Assembly: GCF_000002875.2 (NCBI RefSeq)
Contig: NC_009414.2
Location: forward strand, 225,001-289,000
Source: Leishmania infantum JPCM5
Taxonomy: Eukaryota; Euglenozoa; Kinetoplastea; Trypanosomatida; Trypanosomatidae
Direction: 5' to 3'
DNA: 64,000 nt
The stretch's first letter is position 1, and each line of letters opens with the position of its first letter. The notes below the pieces were generated by a model. That model did not search any database. It worked only from the letters and a program-made list of their open reading frames with translations, and had not been told where the DNA came from. The translations under genes were made by a program, and so were the position numbers. Below, piece after piece: positions 18,501 to 27,586 of the stretch.

Positions 18501-18931
18501 GAGGCGGTCGTCGCGGTGGCAGCGGAGGGGATGCTGTTGCCGGAGCTGGTGGCAACGAAGGCCGTGGACGCGGCTGCGGTGAACATCATGAGGACGCGAT
18601 GGAAAAGATGCTGGACGCGCGGTTCGGACGTCGGCCAAACTACCGTGGGCGCGACGATGGGCGCAGTGCACCCAGGGATGCGACCGACTTATGGGATGAC
18701 CCGGACCCGGACTCGTTTCACGGAAATCGCCACCTGGGGCAGATGAACTGGCAGCAGGCTGAGTTGACAGCATCTCTCAACGCCGACATAGGTATCTACG
18801 ACACGCTGGAGCCAGCCAGACGAGGAGGCGCCATGGATCAAAACTTTCAGCGCGGCGGCAGAGGTGGGTTGAGGCGCTACGGCGGCTACCGCGGACGTGG
18901 TCGTGGCCGCGGTGCCCCGGCAAGTCAGTGA
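15515..18931 (+). CDS. Armadillo-repeat protein with C-terminal RGG domain, 1138 aa
   Basis: Residues about 60-880 are a continuous array of armadillo repeats. The repeat pattern is GG-x5-AM/L-x3-hydrophobic-x3-Q-x2-A/G-C-x2-L/I-x2-L, seen for example in GGVALILDSMRRGKKARLQE, GGVQVIMKALEEHYTSSG and GGVSLLLAAMRTHKSSPKVQ. About 17-18 repeats can be picked out by eye. Residues about 905-950 are Pro-rich. Residues 955-1045 are a Gly/Arg-rich RGG domain (GGRGRGGSRRRGG) followed by an acidic linker and a second RG stretch at the end (RGGRGGLRRYGGYRGRGRGR). ARM arrays bind proteins and RGG tails bind RNA and are targets of arginine methylation, so an RNA-associated scaffold is the best inference. 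I do not know a named homologue. Two ATGs occur in succession at 15515 and 15518. Confidence 0.85.
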   Translation: MMEDIFDQMVCGSPMQQLNLKGVDTPEYTIICAQAPDAARRVAILQNRLQTSTESSAAQNVTLLLRTCVSSQLSPDEVEEMVENVVRIARQHANWPDFSRWVCALIHHYCTDDFTVSLFSEFEVPKVAVDALRNNPHDRRGVLAAATLLSHFNLYDIGDGITQLTNTLQNHCSDATIVRIVTRTLAEFTSYYKELPDRFPRVSQELVDAKGITVLEGVLHEHINNEEITTYVARIAANVTSSGAANMVDADSPVMMYLADALARYQQSEMLCGHVLRVFSNLPRSRYIDWDCVSSLFNNTKSELVVFECIHFLCSVAINVKEMKAKIYNTGCVPRVLEMMRVYQGNAAIQEEVCSLLSYLSFDSETITASITESGGLLLVLNAMRKFPDNEDLLMSACAALSGLTFNNQTGQQVIVDNGGVALILDSMRRGKKARLQENGCLAIGTMCWNSDLKADVVRLGGVQVIMKALEEHYTSSGLVKNACRALAQVAFNSERYRDEMSAKGVIPFIIRGMAQHPNYDRAQMHGCVALSYLSWTNEDNAAQITANHGYKVVVDAMRNHPNNHEVQEHACRALANISNVSLTDSLAALEQIVAAMRRHENISEVQEEACRAIVTLSLVSPSNKDRLYQLFGADAVIAAMKRFPQIQLVQQEACNALAHLAYEHTDLNRAVTRLGGVSLLLAAMRTHKSSPKVQLNACGGLSALAFDNTVAQQQIFELGGVQCVIHAMDNFERLRMLELGCSVLGTLAWNTEIKERVAVDAIPEILKAMRAHSNNALLQKSTCRAISQFAFNSESNRQLLADSGAIPLIVNAMRAHLTTEKLIVHALKALTYLCWENTQVAETIINERVEEVLQRIIEHYEQTHRVYNEAVHLSKILFRKTTGSPSPNLRIVSPPIVSPMPIQQTPWLRYENPAPPSPPPQENPEDHFYSAPLDRPQEKPYQDHAHRRDAPADDDRGGPRSGRGGGRGRGGSRRRGGPPTRGGGGERVGERGSDRGGRRGGSGGDAVAGAGGNEGRGRGCGEHHEDAMEKMLDARFGRRPNYRGRDDGRSAPRDATDLWDDPDPDSFHGNRHLGQMNWQQAELTASLNADIGIYDTLEPARRGGAMDQNFQRGGRGGLRRYGGYRGRGRGRGAPASQ

Positions 18932-19963
18932 GATCTGCAACGACAAAATGAATTGCTCCAGTTGCGTGTTTGTTTCTTTGTTTTCACTTCCTCTCCGTTT
19001 TTTGGCGTCTCGGTCACCTCATTTTCCTCAAGCAACATGCGGTGCACATCAGGCTCCAAAGCAAACAAAACCCCCAAAACGGAAATGACGCTGCACCGCA
19101 CGGCAAAAAAAAAATAGACACTACGGTACATTGCAGCAGCATAGCCGACAAGTGAACACACAGGCCTGCCGTTGCTTACTTTGACACTTCCGCAGCACCT
19201 TTCATCTGCACACCACATACGTATTCTTTTTCTTGCGTATATGCGTGTGCCTCCGCGTGGATGTGGCCCTCCTGTCCTTCGGAACAGGAAAAGCTGCCAT
19301 CGAGTGATGTGGTGGTGAGAGTGGTCTAAGGTCAAGCTGGCAGACATCGAGGAGAAGCAGTCATGGTACTGGCATAATTTCCGTGTTTGTGTGACACTGG
19401 TCCTCGGAGCTGTGCGAGCTTGGTCGATGTGGACACAAAGCAGAGAGCACGAGAGTCTCTTATACGGCTATTCATGCGGCCAAAACCGAGGCATGGTGGG
19501 CGCTTGCTGCAGAAGGGCGGGGCCTCTGACGTCACCTTCCTTTTGATGCCCTTTGTCTTCTCTTTGTTCTTTTTGCTCTTGTGTCACTGCCTCGAGCAAG
19601 CTGCTCGTTTCTCCCCTCAGATATCTTGCCGTGAAACAAACAAACATTCCTATCTCGCAGACAAGTTTGACAGCCCCTTGAAGGATCCTTGCGCATCATT
19701 GCTTTTATTGTGTGCCGTGCGTTTCCAGGATTTGGTTCTCAATACAATATCGTTCTTTGCATTGCGTCTTGTGCGTGCCACCACTGGTAGACACAACTGG
19801 CGAGTAGGAGTCCTATCGAACGTACGCACAAACTCACCTACCCACACACTCGCACACACAGAGGAACATCTCTCGAGGAGGGGCTCTGATTGCCTCTGCA
19901 TCTCAGTGAACGGCCACCACAGTGACCGCATCGCGCAACAGTGAAGGGTTGAAGCTATAAAAG
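18932..19963. other. Intergenic region
   Basis: About 1 kb with T-rich and C/T-rich stretches (18970-19010, 19545-19610). An A9 run lies near 19107. Open frames here are rich in Cys/Ser/Leu from pyrimidine tracts and are not gene-like. Confidence 0.5.
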
Positions 19964-20338
19964 ATGAATGTTCCCGAGTGGACGAAGGATGCGCAGTCTA
20001 TCCAAGCGGCGAGAGATTATGTTCGCCAAAGCCGCGTTGTCGATTTCTATGAAATGATCTGTCGCAACATTCTTTTCCATCACCCTGCTGATCTCACGGA
20101 GTTCTGTCTCCGCATAGTGAAGGACATTATGAACGGGACGGAGATCACTTCAGCAGCTGATTTCCAACCAAAGAGAATCGACGATAATAAGTACATGCGT
20201 GATATGGCCGTTTGCAACTTCTTAGATGGGTGGATTCTGGAGCTGCTTCGGGAACGCCCCGGCTCCGACCTGGAGCGGATGGAGTTTCACAAGCGATACC
20301 TGGAGGGGCTTCAGAGTGAGCCGAACACAGGGAAATAG
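19964..20338 (+). CDS. Small protein with two RIIa/Dpy-30-like helical motifs, 124 aa
   Basis: The protein is all-helical in appearance. Two segments look like dimerisation/docking motifs of the RIIa/Dpy-30 type: residues about 22-52 (VVDFYEMICRNILFHHPADL, then TEFCLRIVKDI) and residues about 82-116 (CNFLDGWILELLRERPGSDL, then a helix ending KRYLEGL). Both have the L-x3-L-x3-P-x-D/S-D/L-x3-F pattern. Such domains anchor proteins to axonemal or A-kinase-anchor-like scaffolds, and many flagellar proteins carry one. A flagellar location is therefore plausible but is inference. It lacks a signal peptide and membrane segments. The ATG at 19964 is the only good start. Confidence 0.75.
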   Translation: MNVPEWTKDAQSIQAARDYVRQSRVVDFYEMICRNILFHHPADLTEFCLRIVKDIMNGTEITSAADFQPKRIDDNKYMRDMAVCNFLDGWILELLRERPGSDLERMEFHKRYLEGLQSEPNTGK

Positions 20339-21095
20339 TCTACGAGTCGCATGGCTTCGGAATACACTCGTTACGATACTCTGAAACACAGCGCCTGAAA
20401 AAAAAACACACACGAGTAGCACGTGTGGTCTCCTGCGCCAGCGCTTCTCATCGATCACTGCTGCTTTTATCATTGCTTGTCTACTGTTTTGCGTTCTTGG
20501 GCCCTGCCCAAGTGTTCGTATGGGCGGTTTAAATTTTTTTTTCATGCTTCTTTTTTTATTCTATTTTCAAAGACGTGCATGCTAGCGGATTTACTGAGCA
20601 CGCATATATTACATTTTCTCTATTTTGCCAAGAGTGCGTGGTTGGTAGCATCTTCTGCGAACTCGGAAACAGAAAGACTGACACAGGAGAACACGGCGGC
20701 CTTGCATCCCCCTCATCACCTGCGCTGCCAGTCATCCCTGAGTGGTCTGCTCTTGGGACCCTTCTCCTTCAAATGGGGACCGCGCCGATACTCCTTCCTC
20801 GCCACTTTCTCTCGCATGAGCCTGTCGTCACGACGTTTCCTGCAGAGTGGCGTGCACGGCATTTGGAGGCCAATCACGTAATATGGTGTGCATGCACATC
20901 TGCAATGTGCGTTGACAAACACCCACATGCACACAGCAATGTATGTAGCTCTTTCCACCCTTCTTGCGTACACGACTCAAGCATGCGGATGCTTCTCTTT
21001 TCTTTTCTTTGACCTTCTCAACATCTTCACAAGGGTATTGGCACCTTAGGTCACATATCAAAAGCCTAGAAAAGGAACGAGCTGCGAAGGATCAG
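20339..21095. other. Intergenic region
   Basis: T-rich stretches at 20530-20570 and a C/T tract at 20992-21018 with AG at 21032-21033, which is the probable acceptor for the RGG1-like gene. No gene is seen. Confidence 0.5.
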
Positions 21096-23129
21096 ATGCT
21101 GCAGCGGTGCGCGACACTGACCGGCGCGCCACTCCGGGCTCGGGCGTACAGCACGGTGCTAGGCGCTTGTGCTGTGCTCCATCAGCGTGGGGGCTACCAA
21201 GGCCGCGGTGGTGGCCCTCGGCTCGGCTACGGTGGCGGCGGTCCCCCTCCTCGCCAGCAGCATTATCAGCAGCAAGGAGGCGGGTACGGAAACCGCGACG
21301 ATTTTTCGCGCCACCGCGGCGGCAGCGACCGTGGATACGAGAACCGCAACCAGGGCTATGAAAATCACCAGCAGCGCTACATCGATCGCCCGCAAAGACG
21401 TGACAATGATCAGCAAGGCTACAGCAATAGTCGAGAGAACTACGATGATCGTAGCCAGGGCTACGACGATCGCCGGAAAGGGTTTAACAATCGTCAACAG
21501 AGTTTTGGAAACCGCCAGCACGACGGTGACGATCGCCAATCGGCACCGCGGCGTGGCAAAGAGCAGTACCTCACGCAGGATGCAGACAGGCTACTGAGAA
21601 TGAAACATGATTACAAGAAAGCAAAAGACACAAAGGAGCGCTTTGGGATTGTAAAAGAGGCTCGGCGGCTTCTGCGTCGCACTCGCATCGACCCCTCCAC
21701 CCAAGACGAACGGTCTGTTGCCATTGTGATCAACTGCGCCGCCACCTTCTCTGTTCCAGCAAAGATAGAGGCGGTGGAGCAGGCGTTTCAATGGATGCGG
21801 AGCAACATCGGTGGCATCTCACCTCAGAATGTAGCCCTTTTCGCGAACGCGTTGGGTCTCATCTCCCCGCCCGAGGCGAAGCAAGTGATGGTCAGTGAGG
21901 TCATGCCGGCTGTGCAGTCTGTGATGCGCGAAATGGCACCCGTGGAAGTAGTGATGGTGCTGCAGGCACTTCAGCGCTTGGGAGTCGAGGAGAATGAAAA
22001 ACTGCAGGACGATCTCCTCTCCCATCTCGAGCCGTGTGTCTCCTCGATGCCAGTTCAGCAGTTGTCCACACTGGCGTCTGTCCTCCATCATCACTCAATG
22101 CAAACGCGAGACAATGCGAAGTGGAAGCAGATTGCACACGAGACGTTGGCACGCGCTCTTGCAGGGGTGGACGGGATACACTCACGGGAGGCCATCGTTC
22201 TTCTTTGCGCCGCACCGTTTTTGGACGCCTCCCAGAAGCAGATTGGCCAACTTCTCGCTCGCGTGACAGAAACTGTACAGTTCCACACGGATGATCAGGT
22301 CGGAGAACTGATGAGCGCAATCCTCCACATTAGACAACAGGTCAGTGAGCCGAGTGTCGAGTTGACAGCGGCCGTCGAGGAGCTTCACACGGCACTGATG
22401 GCACGTTTGGAGAAGGTGAGCGCTTTTGTGGGGCCTAAAAGTGCGACTCGCATCTGGAACTACGCACACGCTTCCAACGTCGAGCTCCCCTCCGCGATTC
22501 AAGAGACCATGTGCGCTTCACTCATACAGCTCATGACATTCCGCACCATTCGATTCCGAGCATTGGCACGGCTGATGGCATCGCTATCGACACAGAAGCT
22601 GCCCTCCGCTGAAATTCTCACTGTCGTTGCAAACTGCAGTGTTGGAGTGCGGCCGCCTCGGTCTGCAAAGGCGATTCTTCCTCAAGAGAGTGATATGCCG
22701 GGGGATGGAGAGGATCACGAGAGCATTCGTGCCGCGGCGTTCGAGGCGCTGTACAGTCGTCACTTTGGTACTCTCACTGAGCTGCGTATCAGCCTTGAAA
22801 ACGCTTTTGCCAAGAATGATGTCCCTCCCAACGACGCTCTCGCCAAGACGCTGCCAGAGCATCTTCTCAAACACGCTGCAGAAGCTTCGCCGCGACAAAT
22901 GCTGACGGCCGTTGTGGCCATTGCGCTAGCGCCGGCCGATTGCCCGTGTCGAAACAAGACTCACGATGCGGCAGTGCGTGCCGCAGTACTCAAAGCGCTC
23001 GAAGACAACCCTGACAAGTTCAAGTCCGACTTGAGCCCTGAGCTCGTGGACTGGTTCGTGAGCAGTATCCCCGCCGATTCCGAGTCAGCAGAGATAGTGG
23101 CGGCAGTGCAAAAGGCCGCTGCGCCGTGA
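21096..23129 (+). CDS. RGG1: RGG1-like mitochondrial RNA-binding protein, 677 aa
   Basis: The start at 21096 is the first ATG after the acceptor at 21032. It gives a mitochondrial presequence (MLQRCATLTGAPLRARAYST) directly followed by a Gly/Arg-rich box (RGGYQGRGGGPRLGYGGGG). Then comes a low-complexity zone of repeated Asn-Arg-Gln-Gly-Tyr units (about residues 60-150). Residues about 160-670 are helical repeats resembling the FAST/octotricopeptide-like or HEAT-like repeats of kinetoplastid RNA-editing accessory proteins (for example ISPQNVALFANALGLISPPE, VQQLSTLASVLHHHSMQT). Size and architecture match TbRGG1, an oligo(U)-binding protein associated with mitochondrial RNA editing/processing complexes. 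Its position between GrpE and the AKT-like kinase also matches the T. brucei chromosome 6 order as I remember it. Confidence 0.75.
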   Translation: MLQRCATLTGAPLRARAYSTVLGACAVLHQRGGYQGRGGGPRLGYGGGGPPPRQQHYQQQGGGYGNRDDFSRHRGGSDRGYENRNQGYENHQQRYIDRPQRRDNDQQGYSNSRENYDDRSQGYDDRRKGFNNRQQSFGNRQHDGDDRQSAPRRGKEQYLTQDADRLLRMKHDYKKAKDTKERFGIVKEARRLLRRTRIDPSTQDERSVAIVINCAATFSVPAKIEAVEQAFQWMRSNIGGISPQNVALFANALGLISPPEAKQVMVSEVMPAVQSVMREMAPVEVVMVLQALQRLGVEENEKLQDDLLSHLEPCVSSMPVQQLSTLASVLHHHSMQTRDNAKWKQIAHETLARALAGVDGIHSREAIVLLCAAPFLDASQKQIGQLLARVTETVQFHTDDQVGELMSAILHIRQQVSEPSVELTAAVEELHTALMARLEKVSAFVGPKSATRIWNYAHASNVELPSAIQETMCASLIQLMTFRTIRFRALARLMASLSTQKLPSAEILTVVANCSVGVRPPRSAKAILPQESDMPGDGEDHESIRAAAFEALYSRHFGTLTELRISLENAFAKNDVPPNDALAKTLPEHLLKHAAEASPRQMLTAVVAIALAPADCPCRNKTHDAAVRAAVLKALEDNPDKFKSDLSPELVDWFVSSIPADSESAEIVAAVQKAAAP

Positions 23130-24322
23130 TGTGCTCCCTTTACCCTTCTCTGCTCTCCAGGATTATAAAGGGAAAACGAAGGCTAGCAGGGCTTCTTTTT
23201 TTTCTGCCTTTTCCGTCTTCCTGGTGCTGATCTACAGAGATTGTGATGCGACAGTGCCGTGTGACCTGTGCCCAGCCACAGATGAAAACACCGATCGCGC
23301 CGCACAAGTTTGCACCAGGAGAAGTTATGACGGCACCGTCCAAGTGAACGGCTCAGACTCAGAAGAGGGCCGGCGGATATCTGCTCCAGAGCTGCAGTGG
23401 GGAGCGGAGAGGAGGTACAGAGTTCAGCAAGCCCTCGGCTGCTGCGGGGCTGGGCTTTGTCGACCTTTTTTTTTTGAAATCTTCTTCACAATCAACATTC
23501 TTGCTCACCTTCTCTTGAAACATTTCCCTATCTTCATACGCCTTGCTTGGGGAGAGCAGAGACCCGGCTTGCAGAACTGGCGATGCTTTTTTTCTTATCC
23601 TCGGCGGCGACACTGGGGAGTAGGCAAAAAAGGGGCGGTGAGCAAGCACACACAGGACTGAGCTCTGATGAGTCTGGGGTGCATGGTGTGTAGGGCGCCG
23701 GCTAAGAGGGAAGTGGAGCAACTGGGATATGGTGGCCCTGGACTTGCATTTTTTTCTTTTTTCTTGGTTGCACTCAAGCGCTTTATCGAGAATCACTGCC
23801 GCAGCAGAGCTTCGGGTATTCCAGTACGATAAGCTGCACCATCTCTCTCTTCGTTTGTGCTCCTTGCCGCATCTTTTGGTGCGCGTGTATTGTGTTTGTC
23901 GGTGACGGTCCGATTAGTCGAGGTTTGTGGGGCTCGAGCGGCTGCGTCTTTGGAGTAGACTCGTCCGCGCCATCGTATCTTCTTCCTGTAATGCTCAAAC
24001 GGGAACTTAGCGAAAAGAACAATAAACTAAGAGCTCTCCGGGTTCATTGTTGCCAACATGGCATCTCCTCATCTTTGTCGCCAACATCAACCTTCCAACA
24101 AGTCCGTGTGTCTCGATGCATGGCATGCATGCGACGAACTTCTCGCGCGCTTAGCGTGGCCCAGAATAGTCGTCAACTGATGCCCTCTGCTCGCTGGACG
24201 GGTTGATGCGGAGGATGCCGTAATCAGCAATTTTTCTACTCCTTGGTATCTCTTCCTTCTGCTTTCATGGTATTCAGCATGGGCCCGCTTCCTTCGAAAG
24301 TACATCGCTGACTTTTTCTTCC
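23130..24322. other. Intergenic region
   Basis: About 1.2 kb. T-rich runs at 23195-23225 and 23465-23475. A C/T-rich stretch (24225-24275) ends in TTCAG with AG at 24276-24277. A short upstream open frame (ATG 24279 to TGA 24311) lies between this AG and the next gene's start. Confidence 0.5.
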
Positions 24323-25600
24323 ATGTCCGGATTCTGGAGCTTTCGGGAATGCGACTCCGGCTCTGCAGCCGCAGCGAATTCGGCGAGTGGACTACAGCAG
24401 CTTGATCTCGCTGTTACCCAGGTACTTCCTGTCGGCGTGGAGTTCAAAAGGGCGACGCTATCAACTGCACAGGAGGGCTCACACACACGTTTTGGAAGGA
24501 AAGTGGCCCCGCATGTCGAAGCAGTTGAGTGGACTGGAGGGACGGATTGCGGTCCCGCGAAAAAGCTGGCCCGGCAAGCTGATCTTTCCTCAAGTCAGAG
24601 TATTTCAGTAGAGGCTTACGATGTCGCTGTAGACGAAGGTGGGATCAATGCGTACCTGCTGGACCGTGAAGAGGTCGTGGACGCTGTCCAACGCAGTTGG
24701 TGGGAGGCTCTAGATGCAGACGTACGACCGGGTTTATCGCTTCCCTCTGCATCCATAGCTCCTGCCAAGGTTGACACGCCAGACGCGGAAACGCTGGAAC
24801 TCGTGCGGGAGTTTCTCTATCATGCCTCCGACAATGTCCCCGAAAGAGAAACTGCCCGATCGCGCGACAACGCCTTCCTGAGCTATGAAGTGCGCCTGAG
24901 TGAAAGGAAGGAGCAGCGGACCTACCTTGACCGCTCACCAGCGTCAGAGGTGCAGATGAAATCACGTAAAAACGCCAAGCACGCCGACTCACGCAGCTTC
25001 CGCTCAACGGTGCCGCGCGGACCCTCACTCCATACTGAGCGACTTGCGCGTCTTCGTGGGCGAAGGGCCTCTACCGCAGCGTTGCAACTTTCGGAGGGAG
25101 AAATGAGCAAGAGTAAGGCCGGCAGCTGCTATAACCAAGATCACGGCGGAATCGCAAAGGACACCACCGTGGTATCTCACGTGTCTTCGAGGCCCGAGGG
25201 CCAGTGCAGCTGTGAACTCGAAACGAACTCCGGCGCATGTACGGTTGCTCCTCTTGAGACGCAGAGTGAGGTGTTCTCACCGTCTGCGGCCCTACAGGAT
25301 GTCTTGCGCACGCATACGAGGAGAGTTAACCTTTCCTCGACCGCAGCTACGCGTATGGAGGTCATTCGACGTAGAGAGGAGCTTCTGCTCCTTCGACGCT
25401 ACTTTGCATTGTGGTTGGCTGCCGCGGAGCAGAGACACATTAAGCAATGCGCCGCTTCGTACCACTGCTTCCTGATGTGGTGCATCAACGACACCATAGA
25501 ACACACGACATCGCAGGTAAAGGAGGAGGAGAGCATATGTGCATGTAGACACTGCGCCTCTGACTTTAGATTGGCCAAGAGGCAGGGGAAACGTGCGTGA
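24323..25600 (+). CDS. Hypothetical protein with C-terminal Sfi1-like motifs, 425 aa
   Basis: I do not recognise the family. Residues 1-300 are mostly polar and probably disordered (Ser, Glu, Arg-rich) with a few short conserved-looking patches such as VVDAVQRSWWEALDADVRPG. Near the C-terminus two units of the form F-x-x-W occur 22 residues apart, in LLRRYFALWLAAAEQRH and ASYHCFLMWCINDTIE. This resembles the centrin-binding repeats of Sfi1, so a basal-body or centrin-related role is possible. The last 30 residues contain a CACRHC cluster that might bind metal but lacks a second pair. There is no targeting signal or membrane segment. Confidence 0.7.
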   Translation: MSGFWSFRECDSGSAAAANSASGLQQLDLAVTQVLPVGVEFKRATLSTAQEGSHTRFGRKVAPHVEAVEWTGGTDCGPAKKLARQADLSSSQSISVEAYDVAVDEGGINAYLLDREEVVDAVQRSWWEALDADVRPGLSLPSASIAPAKVDTPDAETLELVREFLYHASDNVPERETARSRDNAFLSYEVRLSERKEQRTYLDRSPASEVQMKSRKNAKHADSRSFRSTVPRGPSLHTERLARLRGRRASTAALQLSEGEMSKSKAGSCYNQDHGGIAKDTTVVSHVSSRPEGQCSCELETNSGACTVAPLETQSEVFSPSAALQDVLRTHTRRVNLSSTAATRMEVIRRREELLLLRRYFALWLAAAEQRHIKQCAASYHCFLMWCINDTIEHTTSQVKEEESICACRHCASDFRLAKRQGKRA

Positions 25601-26973
25601 CAGGGCTTCCGTATAGATTCACATAACCTTACATGGACCGCCAAACAAGCAACTACTGGTGCGGTTTTTCTTTTGGCGCCAGCGCTTCATGGGCGTAGAA
25701 CATGGAGGCGCACGGCCCTAATCCACACGGGAAAGGAAAACAACGGAATAAAGAGCAGCGGCTGCATAGAGATAGGAAGAGGAAGCAGACACCCACACAA
25801 GCAGCGAAACACTCTTCTTCGGCTTGATCACGCGGATAAGTGGGGCATGTTTGAGACCTGAAACTCATGCCGTACAAGCGAGGGCCTAGCGGTGCTATCT
25901 GTACAGTCAGAGCAGCCGTCTTGCCAAGGAGTCGCGGGACGGTGGTGTCTCAGCTTCTTTTCCCCACCTGTTCACCGTGCCATCAAGCAAGGACAGCTGG
26001 AAACTCACTCACACTTGTTCTATGTCACCCTTCAAACTCCTTTGTGCGTCCTTACGACTCGCTCCCTCCCCTGGCCATCATGGACCGCTTTCATTTCTTG
26101 TCACTGCATTGCCTTGTGTGTGCACGTCGAACGCCTACAGCCGCAGAAAACAAAGCACACGTTCGTCTACCCACGCGTACTCACTCCAAAAGAAAACGGA
26201 TTCGCACTCGCTTCACCATTCCACTATTCCCCGTTTCGTTTGTTTCTCTTAGATCTCTCTCTCTCTCTCGTACAGAGCCCCTCTCGGTCTCTTCACTTTT
26301 ATCATCATTACCTCTCCACCCCTCGCATCTTTCTCTTCACACCTCCGCCCTTTTCATCTGTTCTGTGTAGGGTTGTGTCGTGTACTCTTTGTTTTACCTG
26401 GAAGTGGCGCTGGAAAAAAGGTTCTGCATCAACGGAAGCGACGACAAGAGCAGCGTCAGAGGCAAAAGAAAGAAAAACAAAGGGAAAAAAAAACAGACGT
26501 TCGCATACGCCTTTCCATCCATCTTTTTCTTTCTCTCCTTTTTATTGACGCGACTTTTAAAAACTGTTGTTTCGCCTCCGACGCATCTCATGGGTCTGCC
26601 CGCTCATCGCCAAACAGCACCGCTCTCGTTTCTTGCTTCTACTCACACGAGACACTCCTTTGATCAAGCCCTCATATCTTTGTTCCCTCTTGTGTGTTGT
26701 GGTCAGCTCGCGTGGTTGCTCCTATTTCTTTTTTTCCTCTTCTCGTCTTCACTCGATTGTTTCGGCAACAAACGCCTTCAGCACCACCCTTCTCCCCTCC
26801 TTCCCTACTGTTCTTCTGTTTCTTGTCACTCCCACTCTTAGCTTCCTCTCTTTGGGCTCTGCGCCTCTTCCGGCTTTCTTCTTTTCCGCTCTTCTTTTTT
26901 TCCTTCACTCTGTTCGCTGCGTGCTGTCTAACCTTGATTCAACACCAGCAACACGATCCCTTACTCGCGTCCC

Positions 26974-27007
<34 letters not shown>

Positions 27008-27586
27008 CTCGACAAGAGAAATACAGAGCCTCCATATTTCTTTTATTTGTCGTAGTCTTGCCGATCGTCTTCACTCTTCCTTTTCTGTGGTGAAGCACCA
27101 GCTGCGCACTCTCCTTTCTCTTTCTTACCCTTTCTCCTTTTTTTTGCTAACTGCTTCTGTGTCGAAGGGTGCAGCGGCTTCTTTTTTTTTCCTTACCGCT
27201 CGATTCTCGTCTCTTCACTGGCACTCCTGAAGCTCCTTGTCCCTCTTCTTCACACGCATACACACTCACCGATACACAGACAATACAAAGAGAAGCGCCT
27301 GGGAACCTGTGCCTGTGGCGACCTCTGGTACTGTCGTTTGTTTTTAGTGCTTGCACTCGTGAGCTTTTGTGCGCGCGGCTCCCTTGGCTCGTTTTTGTTT
27401 GATCTGGGTATCTGGGTCCGAGTCTCTGTTTCTCCCTTTTTCGGTGCACACAGCAGATTCCTCAACTTCGTAGTCAGGCCACCCTTCCCCTTTTTTCAAC
27501 TGGCCAGACTGCGTAAACGAAAGGGCGACGAGCTTGACAGCCGGAAAGCACAGTAGACACTCACACGGACACAAAGGATAGGAGGC
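25601..27586. other. Long pyrimidine-rich intergenic region before the AKT-like kinase
   Basis: About 2 kb, strongly C/T-rich on the plus strand from 25.95 kb on, which gives spurious Ser/Leu/Phe-rich open frames. It includes a 30-base CA repeat (26976-27005). The last strong tract (27485-27498) ends in GGCCAG with AG at 27506-27507, the likely acceptor for the kinase. Confidence 0.55.
26976..27005. repeat. (CA)n microsatellite
   Basis: Fifteen CA units in the 5' intergenic region of the kinase gene. Confidence 0.9.

Noticed and set aside
25867..27055. Several 90-218-codon plus-strand frames upstream of the kinase
   Set aside because: All are Ser/Leu/Phe/Pro-rich translations of polypyrimidine DNA, overlapping one another in three frames.
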